Positions 7,930-15,663 of a DNA stretch of 64,000 nt are shown in pieces. The translations under genes were made by a program, and so were the position numbers. Positions within the stretch are counted from its first letter, which is position 1. Each line of letters begins with the position of its first letter. Under the pieces are notes generated by a model. It made no database searches. It was given only the letters and a program-made list of their open reading frames with translations, and was not told the origin of the DNA. Where the stretch lies: contig CAZJLO010000004.1 of NCBI GenBank assembly GCA_964547105.1, positions 8,477 to 72,476 on the forward strand, in the 5' to 3' direction. The DNA comes from RXOA01 sp964547105. Lineage in GTDB: Bacteria; Bipolaricaulota; Bipolaricaulia; UBA7950; UBA9294.

Positions 7930-9264
7930 CTAGGGGCAGTTTACATTGCCCTCGATCGAGTTATTCTCCTCGTTTGCTTCCTCTACCCGGCCGAGGCAAT
8001 CGGCGATGACCTCGTACGATGGATTGGGCTCGCCCCCCGGTTTCTCCGCGTTGAGCACGAGTTCGAGCGTCACGCGGCGATCCTGTCCCGGCTGCAGGGA
8101 GGGGACCATTGCCATCGCTTCCCGTTGATCTGCGGTCAGAGAAACATGAAACAAACCGGTGGGTTCCGTGCCATCATTGGTGACATCAACGGTGACCCGG
8201 ATCTCGCAGACGTACTGCTGCAACTGTGTCCAGGTGCAGCTGCAAGCATCGCGAACGAATTCCACGCGGATGTCGGGAAGCGGTGGACCGAGTGTCGTGA
8301 TTGGCGTTGGAATCGGGATCGGGATAAGGCATGGTGCCACCTCCAATGTGATGGTGCGGCTCCACACGAACGGATCGCTGTCCGGCGTGTCGAAGACCTC
8401 CCACTCTCCGATGACTTCGTGAGTTCCTACGTCGAAGAAATTCGGGGGGAACTGAGTGTGCCACATGATCGCGATGACAGATCGTCCCGGTTCGTCGCCG
8501 GGCGTGCACATTTCCGTCTGCGTGAGCGGGACGAGCATTCCGTCGATCCGCAATCTGAAAGCGACATCCGAAGCCGAGAGCTCCGGGCCGAGGAATCCAT
8601 GCCTGACCCACGACGGCTCGCACCGAGGAATGGTCTGAGTGTCCGGTCCGCCGATCACCTGAATGCGATTGCCATCGCCCTCGAACAAGTTGAGCGTTGT
8701 ACATCCGCGGGTCGAGCAGGCACAGGTGGTTTCGTACCCCGCAGCGAGGATACCCGGACATGCCGACGGTCCAAGAACAGTGAGCGTGATCGGTTTCCCT
8801 TCGCAGGTTTGGAGCTGGGCACTGACTTCGGCCGGCGTTGTCGGTCCTGCAACGGTGACGGAGACAATGACGGAGCCTCCGGGAAGCAGCCCGGGCCGAG
8901 GCAGAAGCGTCGAGCCGAATCCGATGGTCGACCAAACCCACCAGGAGGCGCAGCTTCCTGCCGGTAGTTCATGACCCGTCCATCCTGGTGGAGACGCTTG
9001 AGCGATCGTCCGCAACACGCCGACACCGGCGACGGCGAAGCTACAGAAGCCGGGGGACCGCGCACTCAAATCGGTGATCGTGTACGTGTACGTGTCTTCC
9101 GTTCCGCTTCGCGTTACGCATGTCTCGACGGCAACACTCCCCGAAGCACCGCCAACAAACGTGCTATCGGTGGCGATGGCGTCCATCGGGCACCTGGCAC
9201 CGACGGCGATCGTCAATCCGATCATGGCGATTGCGGTGATAAGTCCTGTTTTTCCTGCGAGCAT
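7930..9264 (-). CDS. Secreted CARDB-type protein
   Basis: A 444-residue exported protein. The N terminus has a signal peptide (Lys, then about 17 hydrophobic residues, ending VGARCP). Residues about 24-170 form a Cys-containing module beginning CPMDAIATD, with VETCVTR and DTYTYT. Residues about 330-444 form a CARDB-like beta-sandwich (PDIRVEFV, VDVTNDGTEPTG, EANEENNS). The first module recurs in the larger secreted protein at 10069-12141. A ribosome site (AGGAGG) precedes the ATG. It probably sits on the cell surface or in the periplasm; no catalytic motif is visible. Confidence 0.75.
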   Translation of the reverse strand: MLAGKTGLITAIAMIGLTIAVGARCPMDAIATDSTFVGGASGSVAVETCVTRSGTEDTYTYTITDLSARSPGFCSFAVAGVGVLRTIAQASPPGWTGHELPAGSCASWWVWSTIGFGSTLLPRPGLLPGGSVIVSVTVAGPTTPAEVSAQLQTCEGKPITLTVLGPSACPGILAAGYETTCACSTRGCTTLNLFEGDGNRIQVIGGPDTQTIPRCEPSWVRHGFLGPELSASDVAFRLRIDGMLVPLTQTEMCTPGDEPGRSVIAIMWHTQFPPNFFDVGTHEVIGEWEVFDTPDSDPFVWSRTITLEVAPCLIPIPIPTPITTLGPPLPDIRVEFVRDACSCTWTQLQQYVCEIRVTVDVTNDGTEPTGLFHVSLTADQREAMAMVPSLQPGQDRRVTLELVLNAEKPGGEPNPSYEVIADCLGRVEEANEENNSIEGNVNCP

Positions 9265-9483
9265 GGCAGCGACCTCCTGGATCTGGATCCCTTGAATCCC
9301 GGCCCAATGCCTGATCAGGCGCTCCCCTCCGTGAGTTCACAGTTCCGCTACATGGACCGCGGGACCAGAGAACGCAGCCCCGATGGTGCATGAAGCACGA
9401 AAGGACGGCGCTTTGGCTAGGAGTACCGCAAGCTCAATCGGCATGTCAAGTTCCCTTGAAATCGAAGCGGGTGTGGCTCAATC
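9265..9483. other. Intergenic region upstream of divergent genes
   Basis: Non-coding stretch between the secreted CARDB gene and the FmdB promoter. On the minus strand a perfect TTGACA (around 9445-9450) is followed 18 bases later by a poor -10 candidate, TACTCC. This could be the promoter of the secreted-protein gene but is not convincing alone. No other feature is seen. Confidence 0.3.
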
Positions 9484-9512
9484 TTGACGTCGGAAGCAGG
9501 GGCGGGTACACT
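9484..9512 (+). promoter_or_regulatory. Sigma-70-like promoter of the FmdB-type gene
   Basis: TTGACG, a 17-base spacer and TACACT lie about 75 bases upstream of the FmdB-type start codon. Confidence 0.6.
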
Positions 9513-9586
9513 TATTAGCAGTTCCAAAGCTGAACTGCCAGTGATTGAGCGGTAGGTCTACGCTAAATGATGTGGGAGGTTGTACG

Positions 9587-9862
9587 ATGCCGTTGTACCG
9601 TTTCGAATGTGAATCCTGTCGGCACGAGTTTCGTGTCCTTGCCAGCAACGGCTCGCCAGCTGTTCCTTCATGCCCTGTCTGCGGCGCCAAGAACGTGCGC
9701 CGGCTTCTGCCACGCGTAAGCATTGCCTACAAAGGAAGCGGGTACTACAACACCGACTACCGCGGCAAGAAAAGCAGCGGGGCCAAACCCTCGTCTTCAC
9801 AGAAGAATCCGCCGAGTGACGCAAGCTCCGGCAGTTCCTCCAACACGGACGATTCGTCCTAA
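9587..9862 (+). CDS. FmdB-family zinc-ribbon protein
   Basis: Small protein of 91 residues. It starts with the FmdB signature MPLYRFECESCRHEF, where the first CxxC is followed by a second, CPVC, around residues 33-36. FmdB (CxxC_CxxC_SSSS) proteins are putative regulators of unclear function. The C-terminal 35 residues are rich in Ser, Lys and Asp and end in a Ser/Asp tail, as is common in the family. The ATG has a GGGAGGT ribosome site; an upstream in-frame extension is unlikely because the family begins exactly at MPLY. Confidence 0.88.
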   Translation: MPLYRFECESCRHEFRVLASNGSPAVPSCPVCGAKNVRRLLPRVSIAYKGSGYYNTDYRGKKSSGAKPSSSQKNPPSDASSGSSSNTDDSS

Positions 9863-9945
9863 CGAGTGCTCCATGGGTGTATGAACGGGATCGAAGGGCG
9901 GTCTTGCCGTCCGGGTTCCGTCCCGATGGGATGAATCAACTGCGA

Positions 9946-9976
9946 TTGACGCGCTGGTCCCTTTTGCGCCTATACT
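9946..9976 (+). promoter_or_regulatory. Possible promoter of the large secreted protein
   Basis: TTGACG and TATACT are separated by 19 bases, longer than the optimum, with the near-consensus TATACT about 90 bases upstream of the start at 10069. The spacing lowers confidence. Confidence 0.4.
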
Positions 9977-10068
9977 GGACATCGGGAGATCCGCGAGCGC
10001 GCAGCCAGCGTTGCTTTGTCCTGCGCTTGCAGCGACCTCCCTCGGTACCCAGGCAGGGAGGGATGATC

Positions 10069-12141
10069 ATGAAACGCGGGAAAACACGTAGGCAGGCAAC
10101 AGCCTGGATAACCTTCATCTTCATCATGTTGGCTGCAACCGTTGCGGGCACGGCTCAAGCCGAATTTGGGGAGATCGTCCGGTTCGAGGTGAGCGATCTT
10201 CATCTGATTAGCTGGGACAGCAAGCCGAATTGGGCTCCTTTCTGGACGGGGCCGATCGAAGCGGCAACGATCGCGGCCTGGTTCCACGATCACGGATTCC
10301 CACGATTGCTGACGGATCTCAATGGCGATGGCGTGGTCAATGAGCTTGACACAATCGAGCTTGCGGATGACCTCGGCCGGATTCCAATGAGGACCGAGCA
10401 GCGTGGATTCACGACCGATGCCAGGCTTGTGCAAGCCCTCGCATCGTACGTTGCCGAAAGGTATCCAGACCAGTTTGTGTTAAAACTGTACGATACGGGA
10501 TTCCCGATCGAGTACGCACAAGATATCGGCATTCCGTTTGCGGTTGACGCCGTTCCGGGGATCGAAATGATCATCGAACCGGAGCCGAACTTTGCCAGCT
10601 ATCGGTTCGAACTGCAGTCGGCCGAAGGCGTGATTCTTGGAATCGCGCAATCTGACGAGATCAATGAGTTCTTCGCCGGCAGGTCATTCCTGCTCGACCC
10701 GATCGACGAGCAGATGTACGGCATCGACATGGTCTGGGCCAAAGAGGACTTCTGGACATCGGGAACCCAGGGACAGATCCTCGCCACGGAAGCACGTCAG
10801 ACCGATGCGTTCTATGTGTTGATCGAGGGATCGTGGCGTCTGGTCGAGTTCATGCTCGCACTGTCGCCGGCGGTCGAGCCCGGTGAGGGCGATCCCGGTC
10901 AACAAGAGCGCCCCTGTCCCGAGGATGCCGTTGCCTACGATGTCACGACGACGGATACTCCGTACGGACGGGTGGAAATCGAAGAGTGCGTGACGCGTGA
11001 AAACGACGTGGATACCTACACTTACACCGTCCGCAACATCAGCTTCCTGTTCAATGATTGTGGCATCTGCTGGTTCGCGATTCCCAATTTCCTTGGACTG
11101 CCTACGATCGATCAGACCGGCCCGGCAAGTTGGTTCGTCAATCCCTATACGTTCCCTGTCGGGTGGGACTGGCACGCACCGCTTGGCAGTTGCGGCATCG
11201 TTCCCGGCGGATCTGCCGTGTTCGAGTTCTCGGTTCCCGGCCCGACGGTCGACATCTTCCTGAACGGTGGTGTGATGGGATGCCCGACGGCCATCTATCC
11301 TGTGCCAATCAACGGTGCGGTTGAGACGGTGACCGAGAGCGACGGAATCCGAGAGCTGCGGCGACCGGTGGCGGTTCGAACAACCGGACCCGGTGAAGGT
11401 CCGGGACCTTGTCCCGATCTGATTGCCGAAGTGATGCGTGTCGTGTGCGACCCGATGCTTGGCCAGTATGCTGTCGTGATCACCGGACGAGTGGTCAACA
11501 TCGGGACAGCGCCGGCCGGCCCATCCGAAGCGGCGGTCGCCGCGACCTACGGCGGAGTCACGGAACCGGTTCCACCGCTTGCCCCGGGAGACGACTACGT
11601 CTTCACCAGGACGGTGTACATTCCGGCAGGCGCAGGTCCGGTCTGCCCGCTTGAAGTCAACGTGAGGGCGGATTCGGGAGGAGTGATCCCCGAGTGCGAC
11701 GAGGACAACAACGTTGGGTTGGGCGATGTGTGCTGTGAGGATGTCCCGACGCAAGAAGAAGGATGCCCTGATCCGTACGTGCGATCGCTCTCGGCGTGTT
11801 ACTATCAGACAGGCGTCACGGGAGCCGTGTCGTATGCGGTCGAAGTGAGCTTGAGCGTGCGAAATCAAGGGGATGCGACGGCGGAAGATGTGGATGTGGA
11901 CCTCAATGTTGACGGGAACTTGCATACCGTCCATCTGGGGGATCTTGCTCCGGCGATGACCACGTCGACCACGGTCACAGTGAACCTTGGTACGTCCGTA
12001 TCATTCCCGATCCCGGTGATCGCGCAGGTCGATCCGGACAACGACATCGACGAGAGCTGCTACCCAAGCCCTGACGGAGAATTCAACAACGTGGATGCGA
12101 CGACCGTTGGTCGGAACGACTACTGTCACACCGTCAACTAG
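10069..12141 (+). CDS. Large secreted protein: dockerin-like EF-hand, shared Cys module, two CARDB domains
   Basis: A 690-residue exported protein. Residues 1-31 are a signal peptide ending AGTAQA. A calcium-loop-like segment DLNGDGVVNELD lies at about residues 83-94, resembling one dockerin/EF-hand repeat. From about residue 280 comes a module beginning CPEDAVAYDV, with IEECVTR and DTYTYT, matching the neighbouring secreted protein at 7930-9264. Two CARDB-like domains follow (LIAEVMRVVCDP..CDEDNN and PYVRSLSACYYQ..DPDNDIDES). ATG 10069 has GGGAGGG at ideal distance; ATG 10063 is too close to it. Probably surface-exposed; no enzyme motif was found. Confidence 0.78.
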   Translation: MKRGKTRRQATAWITFIFIMLAATVAGTAQAEFGEIVRFEVSDLHLISWDSKPNWAPFWTGPIEAATIAAWFHDHGFPRLLTDLNGDGVVNELDTIELADDLGRIPMRTEQRGFTTDARLVQALASYVAERYPDQFVLKLYDTGFPIEYAQDIGIPFAVDAVPGIEMIIEPEPNFASYRFELQSAEGVILGIAQSDEINEFFAGRSFLLDPIDEQMYGIDMVWAKEDFWTSGTQGQILATEARQTDAFYVLIEGSWRLVEFMLALSPAVEPGEGDPGQQERPCPEDAVAYDVTTTDTPYGRVEIEECVTRENDVDTYTYTVRNISFLFNDCGICWFAIPNFLGLPTIDQTGPASWFVNPYTFPVGWDWHAPLGSCGIVPGGSAVFEFSVPGPTVDIFLNGGVMGCPTAIYPVPINGAVETVTESDGIRELRRPVAVRTTGPGEGPGPCPDLIAEVMRVVCDPMLGQYAVVITGRVVNIGTAPAGPSEAAVAATYGGVTEPVPPLAPGDDYVFTRTVYIPAGAGPVCPLEVNVRADSGGVIPECDEDNNVGLGDVCCEDVPTQEEGCPDPYVRSLSACYYQTGVTGAVSYAVEVSLSVRNQGDATAEDVDVDLNVDGNLHTVHLGDLAPAMTTSTTVTVNLGTSVSFPIPVIAQVDPDNDIDESCYPSPDGEFNNVDATTVGRNDYCHTVN

Positions 12142-12206
12142 ACGAGATCAAGTTCCGGGGGGGAGGATGGCCGAGGCCGCCCTCCCCCCTTGCTTCGCGA
12201 AGAAGG

Positions 12207-13448
12207 TCAGGGCGATAGCGGCTTTCGCGTCCGCCGAACGGTTCGCTTGCGGTGCCGGATACGCAGACAGGACGTCGGACAGGTGTCCAAGCAGGATCCG
12301 CACAGGAGACAATCGGCGGAATCCACGACGCCGGCGGTGCAGGTGCCGGATGCACACGATTGCGAACACAAGCCACATGCCGAGCAGCGGTCGTCTCGCT
12401 CGAGGCGGAATAGGCTGAATCGCGACAGGATGGAGAGAAGTGCCCCAAGGGGACAGCCGTACGTGCAGAATGGGCGGTAGAGGAGGATCGATGCCACGGC
12501 CGTCAGCCCAGTCAATGCGATCGTGAGAGGCGTCCCGCCCCACAAGAACAGAGCCTTGAACGGCGTTCCTCCGGCGAGGGTCAGCGTGTTGGTGGCGATG
12601 ATGCGAGCGACAAGGTAGATGAGCAATCCATACTTGCTCCAGCGAAGCGCACGATCCAACCGATTCGGCAAGCGGACACTCCATCGCCGTAGGTGGAGCC
12701 ACTCCTGAATGGCTCCGAACGGGCAGACATACCCGCAAAAGACGCGCCCAAGGACAAGTGCAAGCACCGCAGGAATGGCGAACAGCACCAGGTAGGCCGT
12801 GTTCCACTTGAGAACGACATTCTGCACCGCTGTGAGCGGGCAGAGAAAGCCTCCTAGCGCGAATCCGAGGGTGATGATCGAAACAAGCAGCACCCATCTT
12901 CGCCAGCGGAAGCGGCGAGTAAGGATGACGAATAGGGCAACAGCGCTCACGCCAAGAAGCGCAAGCAGTTTCATCAACTGATCGTGCATGAAGAACGCCG
13001 AAGACACTGCGGAAGATGCCTCCGCTTGGCCCCATTCGGAGGTCTCACCGAAGCCACCCGGGCTGGCAAACGAATCAGTCCCGGATGTACTTCCGCTGCC
13101 GAACGGAGAAGCGGTGGCGAGATCTGATTCGAATGTGCTGGACGAACCGAAGCCAGACGGCGATTCGGCACAGGATTCGGGGTTCACCGCCGTTGCGATC
13201 GGAAGCCCCGCTTCGGACTGGGGAAGCTTGGTATCGGTATCAACGATCGAAGTCTCTCGATCCGGGTCGGCGCCGATATCCTCGACACCGGCACGCACAG
13301 GGAAACGATTGGTGTCGTTGAAATGAGGCGTTGCGCCGAAGCCGTCCGTCGGAACCCCCTGGCCGGATGCTGCAAAGACGATCGATCCGAAGAGGATGAT
13401 GCCGAGGATGGTGTAGGCAAGCCGCCGTGTGCGATCGATTGCTGTCAT
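12207..13448 (-). CDS. NapH/NosR-type membrane 4Fe-4S protein
   Basis: A 413-residue membrane protein. An N-terminal hydrophobic segment is followed by a low-complexity Ser/Gly/Phe/Thr-rich exported stretch (about residues 30-150), then transmembrane helices. Two CxxxCP motifs follow (C238/C242 and C328/C332), as in NapH, NosR and RdxA-like proteins. The C-terminal ferredoxin domain has two 4Fe-4S motifs (C355-358-361-365 and C380-383-386-390). Such proteins pass electrons between quinol and periplasmic or cytoplasmic partners. Only a secreted protein of unknown function is linked (12 bases upstream), so the pathway is unknown. Confidence 0.85.
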   Translation of the reverse strand: MTAIDRTRRLAYTILGIILFGSIVFAASGQGVPTDGFGATPHFNDTNRFPVRAGVEDIGADPDRETSIVDTDTKLPQSEAGLPIATAVNPESCAESPSGFGSSSTFESDLATASPFGSGSTSGTDSFASPGGFGETSEWGQAEASSAVSSAFFMHDQLMKLLALLGVSAVALFVILTRRFRWRRWVLLVSIITLGFALGGFLCPLTAVQNVVLKWNTAYLVLFAIPAVLALVLGRVFCGYVCPFGAIQEWLHLRRWSVRLPNRLDRALRWSKYGLLIYLVARIIATNTLTLAGGTPFKALFLWGGTPLTIALTGLTAVASILLYRPFCTYGCPLGALLSILSRFSLFRLERDDRCSACGLCSQSCASGTCTAGVVDSADCLLCGSCLDTCPTSCLRIRHRKRTVRRTRKPLSP

Positions 13449-13460
13449 GATCGACGGAGA

Positions 13461-14117
13461 TCAGCCTTGCGATGAGACGAACGAATCGAGGCGGAGGAAG
13501 TGGCTCTCGGAAACGACCAGCAGAGGAACCCGGTCTTCGGTCGTGTAGAACAAGGTCGCCGGTCCGAGGTCACGGCCAAGGCCGACATTCGAAAGAGCCG
13601 GAAGCTCGAATCGCTCCGTGCCGGCCAGAAGCCAACCGTCTTCCACGGAGCAGGTTTCCTGCAGGACGGAGATCTCGAGGCCGTCCGGTGCCTCAAATGG
13701 GAACACGCCAATCGTTGCCGCTGACCATGCAGTCCCTTCGGTACCTGGAGCCACGCGGATTGGCAGCGTTTTCTCCTCATAGCCCTCTTTGCTGCAATCC
13801 TTGGAGATCGTCACGCCCCCATCACCCACCTCGGCAAGGGATACGAGCAGCCAGGTTTCGTACAAGCCGCCGCCCAGATCCTGCCAGTCCGTTTGGTCGA
13901 GAACCTGGATGTGACTCCAGGCGAACTGGTATTCATCCGTTCCGGGTAGCGTGCAGTTGTTGTGGGTCTTCTGAACGCGCACGCCGATCTCTCCAACGGT
14001 GCCCAACGGAGCCTCCACATCCCCATAGCTGAACGTGAACGTGCACGCCCACGCCGCCATGGAGGCGGCGGCGACCGATAGCGCAGCCAACGCAATGAAT
14101 CTGGGTATCCTGTTCAT
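13461..14117 (-). CDS. Secreted protein of unknown function, linked to NapH-like gene
   Basis: A 218-residue protein with a clear signal peptide (IPRFIALAALSVAAASMAAWA) followed directly by a Cys (ACTFTFSYG). The mature part is predicted beta-rich and contains four more Cys. I do not recognise a family. The gene precedes the membrane ferredoxin gene by 12 bases in the same direction, so the product may be its extracytoplasmic partner; that is inference. The start is the first Met with a signal sequence, with AGGAGAG about 9 bases upstream. Confidence 0.65.
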   Translation of the reverse strand: MNRIPRFIALAALSVAAASMAAWACTFTFSYGDVEAPLGTVGEIGVRVQKTHNNCTLPGTDEYQFAWSHIQVLDQTDWQDLGGGLYETWLLVSLAEVGDGGVTISKDCSKEGYEEKTLPIRVAPGTEGTAWSAATIGVFPFEAPDGLEISVLQETCSVEDGWLLAGTERFELPALSNVGLGRDLGPATLFYTTEDRVPLLVVSESHFLRLDSFVSSQG

Positions 14118-14470
14118 CCGCTCGTTCTCTCCTGTTCCCCTGGAATCCGACTTCCGGTGTTCAAGACAGACTCTACCGATGCTTTGTGGAGAAGCGATGG
14201 CGCTTGTTCGTCGCCGATGTGAAAGCCGGAATGCTCTCCGTTTCGGAGGGGGGGCATCCACCGTCATTCCGTGATCGCGGATTGGGGAGTCCGCTCGAAG
14301 ATTGTCAGGTCTCAGAGTGCTGCAGGTTCGTTGGCGAGACTCGCTCTCCAATCAGGTAGGTGCGAATCCCGCGCGGGCCCCCGGGGCGGGCAAAGGGGCT
14401 CCGCGCGGCGGGCCCGGGCAGTCGATGTCCGAGCCCGTGGCAAAACGCGGGTGGGAAAGAATGGCGGCCC
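14118..14470. other. GC-rich intergenic region, no gene assigned
   Basis: It contains several small palindromes. CTCTCCG/CGGAGGG with a TTT loop lies near 14235-14251, and there are interleaved GGGCCC/CCCGGG runs at 14375-14417. A stretch near 14355-14372 resembles a tRNA T-arm but has no matching acceptor stem. Short frames here are Arg/Pro/Gly-rich and lack ribosome sites. Confidence 0.4.
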
Positions 14471-14779
14471 CTATCCGCCGGAGGCTGCATCCCGGTCCCG
14501 ATTCACGGCCGGGAAAACAATCGGACCGCCCTGAGCCAACTGCTCGTCAAACGAGCGGAGCATCGCGCTGCCTCGCCCCTCGCCGTGGGTGATGAGGTCG
14601 AGCGATGCACGGACAACCCGCTCCCGGACCTGCTCGTGCAGTTCAGGCGTGCGCTCCAGCTCGCGAAGCAGGTCATCCATTCCCGCATTGATCGGAAGGC
14701 GGACCCGCTTCTCCAGTCTCTTCGGGGATCGTGATCCCGACGGCATCAGCACCACAGTGATCTCTCGTTCCTTGGACAT
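14471..14779 (-). CDS. Beta-grasp ubiquitin/MoaD-like protein with C-terminal Gly-Gly
   Basis: A 102-residue protein that fits the MoaD/ThiS/ubiquitin-like fold. It has an opening strand EITVVLMP, then RVRLPINAGMDDLLREL (strand plus helix). A late segment SFDEQLAQGGPIVFPAV resembles the SFDxPLxDGDEVAFFPPV of MoaD. The protein ends exactly in SGG, the di-glycine tail used for adenylation and thiocarboxylation or conjugation. It carries a 10-residue insert before the tail compared with MoaD. No moaE, thiF/E1 or JAB gene is in the window. The start overlaps the stop of the upstream ORF (TAATG), with GAGGAGG 12 bases upstream. Confidence 0.65.
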   Translation of the reverse strand: MSKEREITVVLMPSGSRSPKRLEKRVRLPINAGMDDLLRELERTPELHEQVRERVVRASLDLITHGEGRGSAMLRSFDEQLAQGGPIVFPAVNRDRDAASGG

Positions 14780-15237
14780 TATGGGGATCGCCTCCTCGTT
14801 ATGGAGTCGAAGCCGGCGTTACCCGGCAGGCCGCGGCGGGGTGCTCCGGACACAGCCGGAGCACCCTCGCGGTTGGTCGTGACAAGGACCAAGGAGGTTT
14901 GTGCGTCATTTTGCCCACGGGTCGGGGGATTGGCTTCGACGGACGGACTGCGATGCCAATGGCCATCGCTCAAGAGCCCGGATGGCGTTCGGCGGCTGCG
15001 CCGGCGGGCGTTCTCCAGGGAGCCAGAAGCGCCACGGATGGGGCCGCGGCCGGGTCCCAAACGGCGCCGCAGAAGGTGAGCGGCAACGCATGTGCCGATG
15101 ATGATCCCGGCCTGGATCTGCGTAGGAGGGGGGCAGAAAACGAGCATCCTCGTCTCTTGCTCGGAGTCGGCACGGACCAGGCATTCCGATGTGTTCTCGT
15201 ACGTCGTGTTGCCGTAGATCGGATCCATCTTGACCAT
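14779..15237 (-). CDS. Hypothetical protein, doubtful
   Basis: A 152-residue ORF with a strong ribosome site (GGGAGGTGA, 7 bases before ATG) and a TAATG overlap with the ubiquitin-like gene, both arguing that it is translated. The first 55 residues look natural (MDPIYGNTTYENTSECL then a short hydrophobic AGIIIGTCVAAHLL). After that the sequence is Arg/Pro/Ser-rich and contains a perfect 10-bp DNA hairpin, which suggests a frameshift or non-coding DNA. No family recognised. Confidence 0.4.
   Translation of the reverse strand: MVKMDPIYGNTTYENTSECLVRADSEQETRMLVFCPPPTQIQAGIIIGTCVAAHLLRRRLGPGRGPIRGASGSLENARRRSRRTPSGLLSDGHWHRSPSVEANPPTRGQNDAQTSLVLVTTNREGAPAVSGAPRRGLPGNAGFDSITRRRSP
14840..14865. 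repeat. Perfect 10-bp inverted repeat
   Basis: GGTGCTCCGG, a 6-base loop (ACACAG), then CCGGAGCACC. No T-run follows on either strand, so it is not a classic intrinsic terminator. It lies inside the doubtful 152-residue ORF. Confidence 0.6.
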
Positions 15238-15379
15238 TGCGGTCACCTCCCGTTTCCCCGATCCGCAGCAGCGGCCGGGATCTGCCTTGAGCTCTACAGG
15301 CGCTCAAGGTCGATGATGAGGCATGCTTCCCGCGAAGCTTGCCCCGCGTCCGGGTTCGCCCAAGGAACTCGAACGCGAC

Positions 15380-15410
15380 AAAGAAAAAGACCGCAGCAAT
15401 CGCTGCAGTC
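15380..15410 (-). terminator. Rho-independent terminator
   Basis: On the minus strand, GACTGCAG and CTGCGGTC form an 8-bp stem (one T-G pair) around CGATTG and are followed by TTTTTCTTT. It would end the short RNA starting near 15558. Confidence 0.7.
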
Positions 15411-15558
15411 GTCTTGGCCGGACTCTCTCTGCGGGAACTCTGACTACATTCCGCGCAAAGACGGCCCGACCGTAATCATCTGGACCGTATGACGCGCAAA
15501 AAGGCTCTGCGGGCAGCTGCACCAGCTCATCGCAAACCTCTTCGTGCGTTTCATGACG
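15380..15558 (-). ncRNA. Candidate short terminated transcript (about 180 nt)
   Basis: Bounded by a very good promoter (TTGAAA, 16, TATAAT) and an intrinsic terminator, with no convincing ORF between: the only ATG frame (36 codons) starts near the predicted 5' end without a ribosome site. Internally ACGGTCC can pair with GGGCCGT and be extended by flanking GCGCG tracts, so the RNA is likely structured. It could be a stand-alone small RNA (6S RNA has a similar length, but I could not establish its fold) or a terminated leader of the two ORFs downstream. Confidence 0.45.
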
Positions 15559-15563
15559 TATGC

Positions 15564-15591
15564 ATTATAGGCAGCACTATCTGAGTTTCAA
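15564..15591 (-). promoter_or_regulatory. Strong sigma-70-like promoter
   Basis: TTGAAA, a 16-base spacer, and a perfect TATAAT on the minus strand. It fires away from the caspase-like gene towards the terminator at 15380-15410. Confidence 0.7.
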
Positions 15592-15663
15592 GAGAGGATT
15601 CGGGCGTACTCCCGCGTGGAGGAGGGTGACTTGCGAGTCGAACCGCGTTTGGGATGGCTGTGG

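Noticed and set aside
7189..8967. 592-codon open frame on the plus strand
   Set aside because: It mirrors the secreted CARDB gene on the minus strand, is Arg/His-rich and has no recognisable domain or ribosome site.
12148..13035. 295-codon minus-strand frame in another phase of the NapH-like gene
   Set aside because: The alternative frame contains the two CxxxCP and two 4Fe-4S motifs, so this one is a shadow.
14281..14385. tRNA-like segment (GGTGCGAATCCCGC)
   Set aside because: The T-arm stem has a mismatch, position 55 is G, and no acceptor partner or anticodon arm is found at the right distance.
14899..15492. Plus-strand frames of 66 and 197 codons, one with AAGGAGG upstream
   Set aside because: Arg/Gly-rich translations without similarity; the ribosome-like motif is the complement of coding-strand sequence in the opposite ORF.
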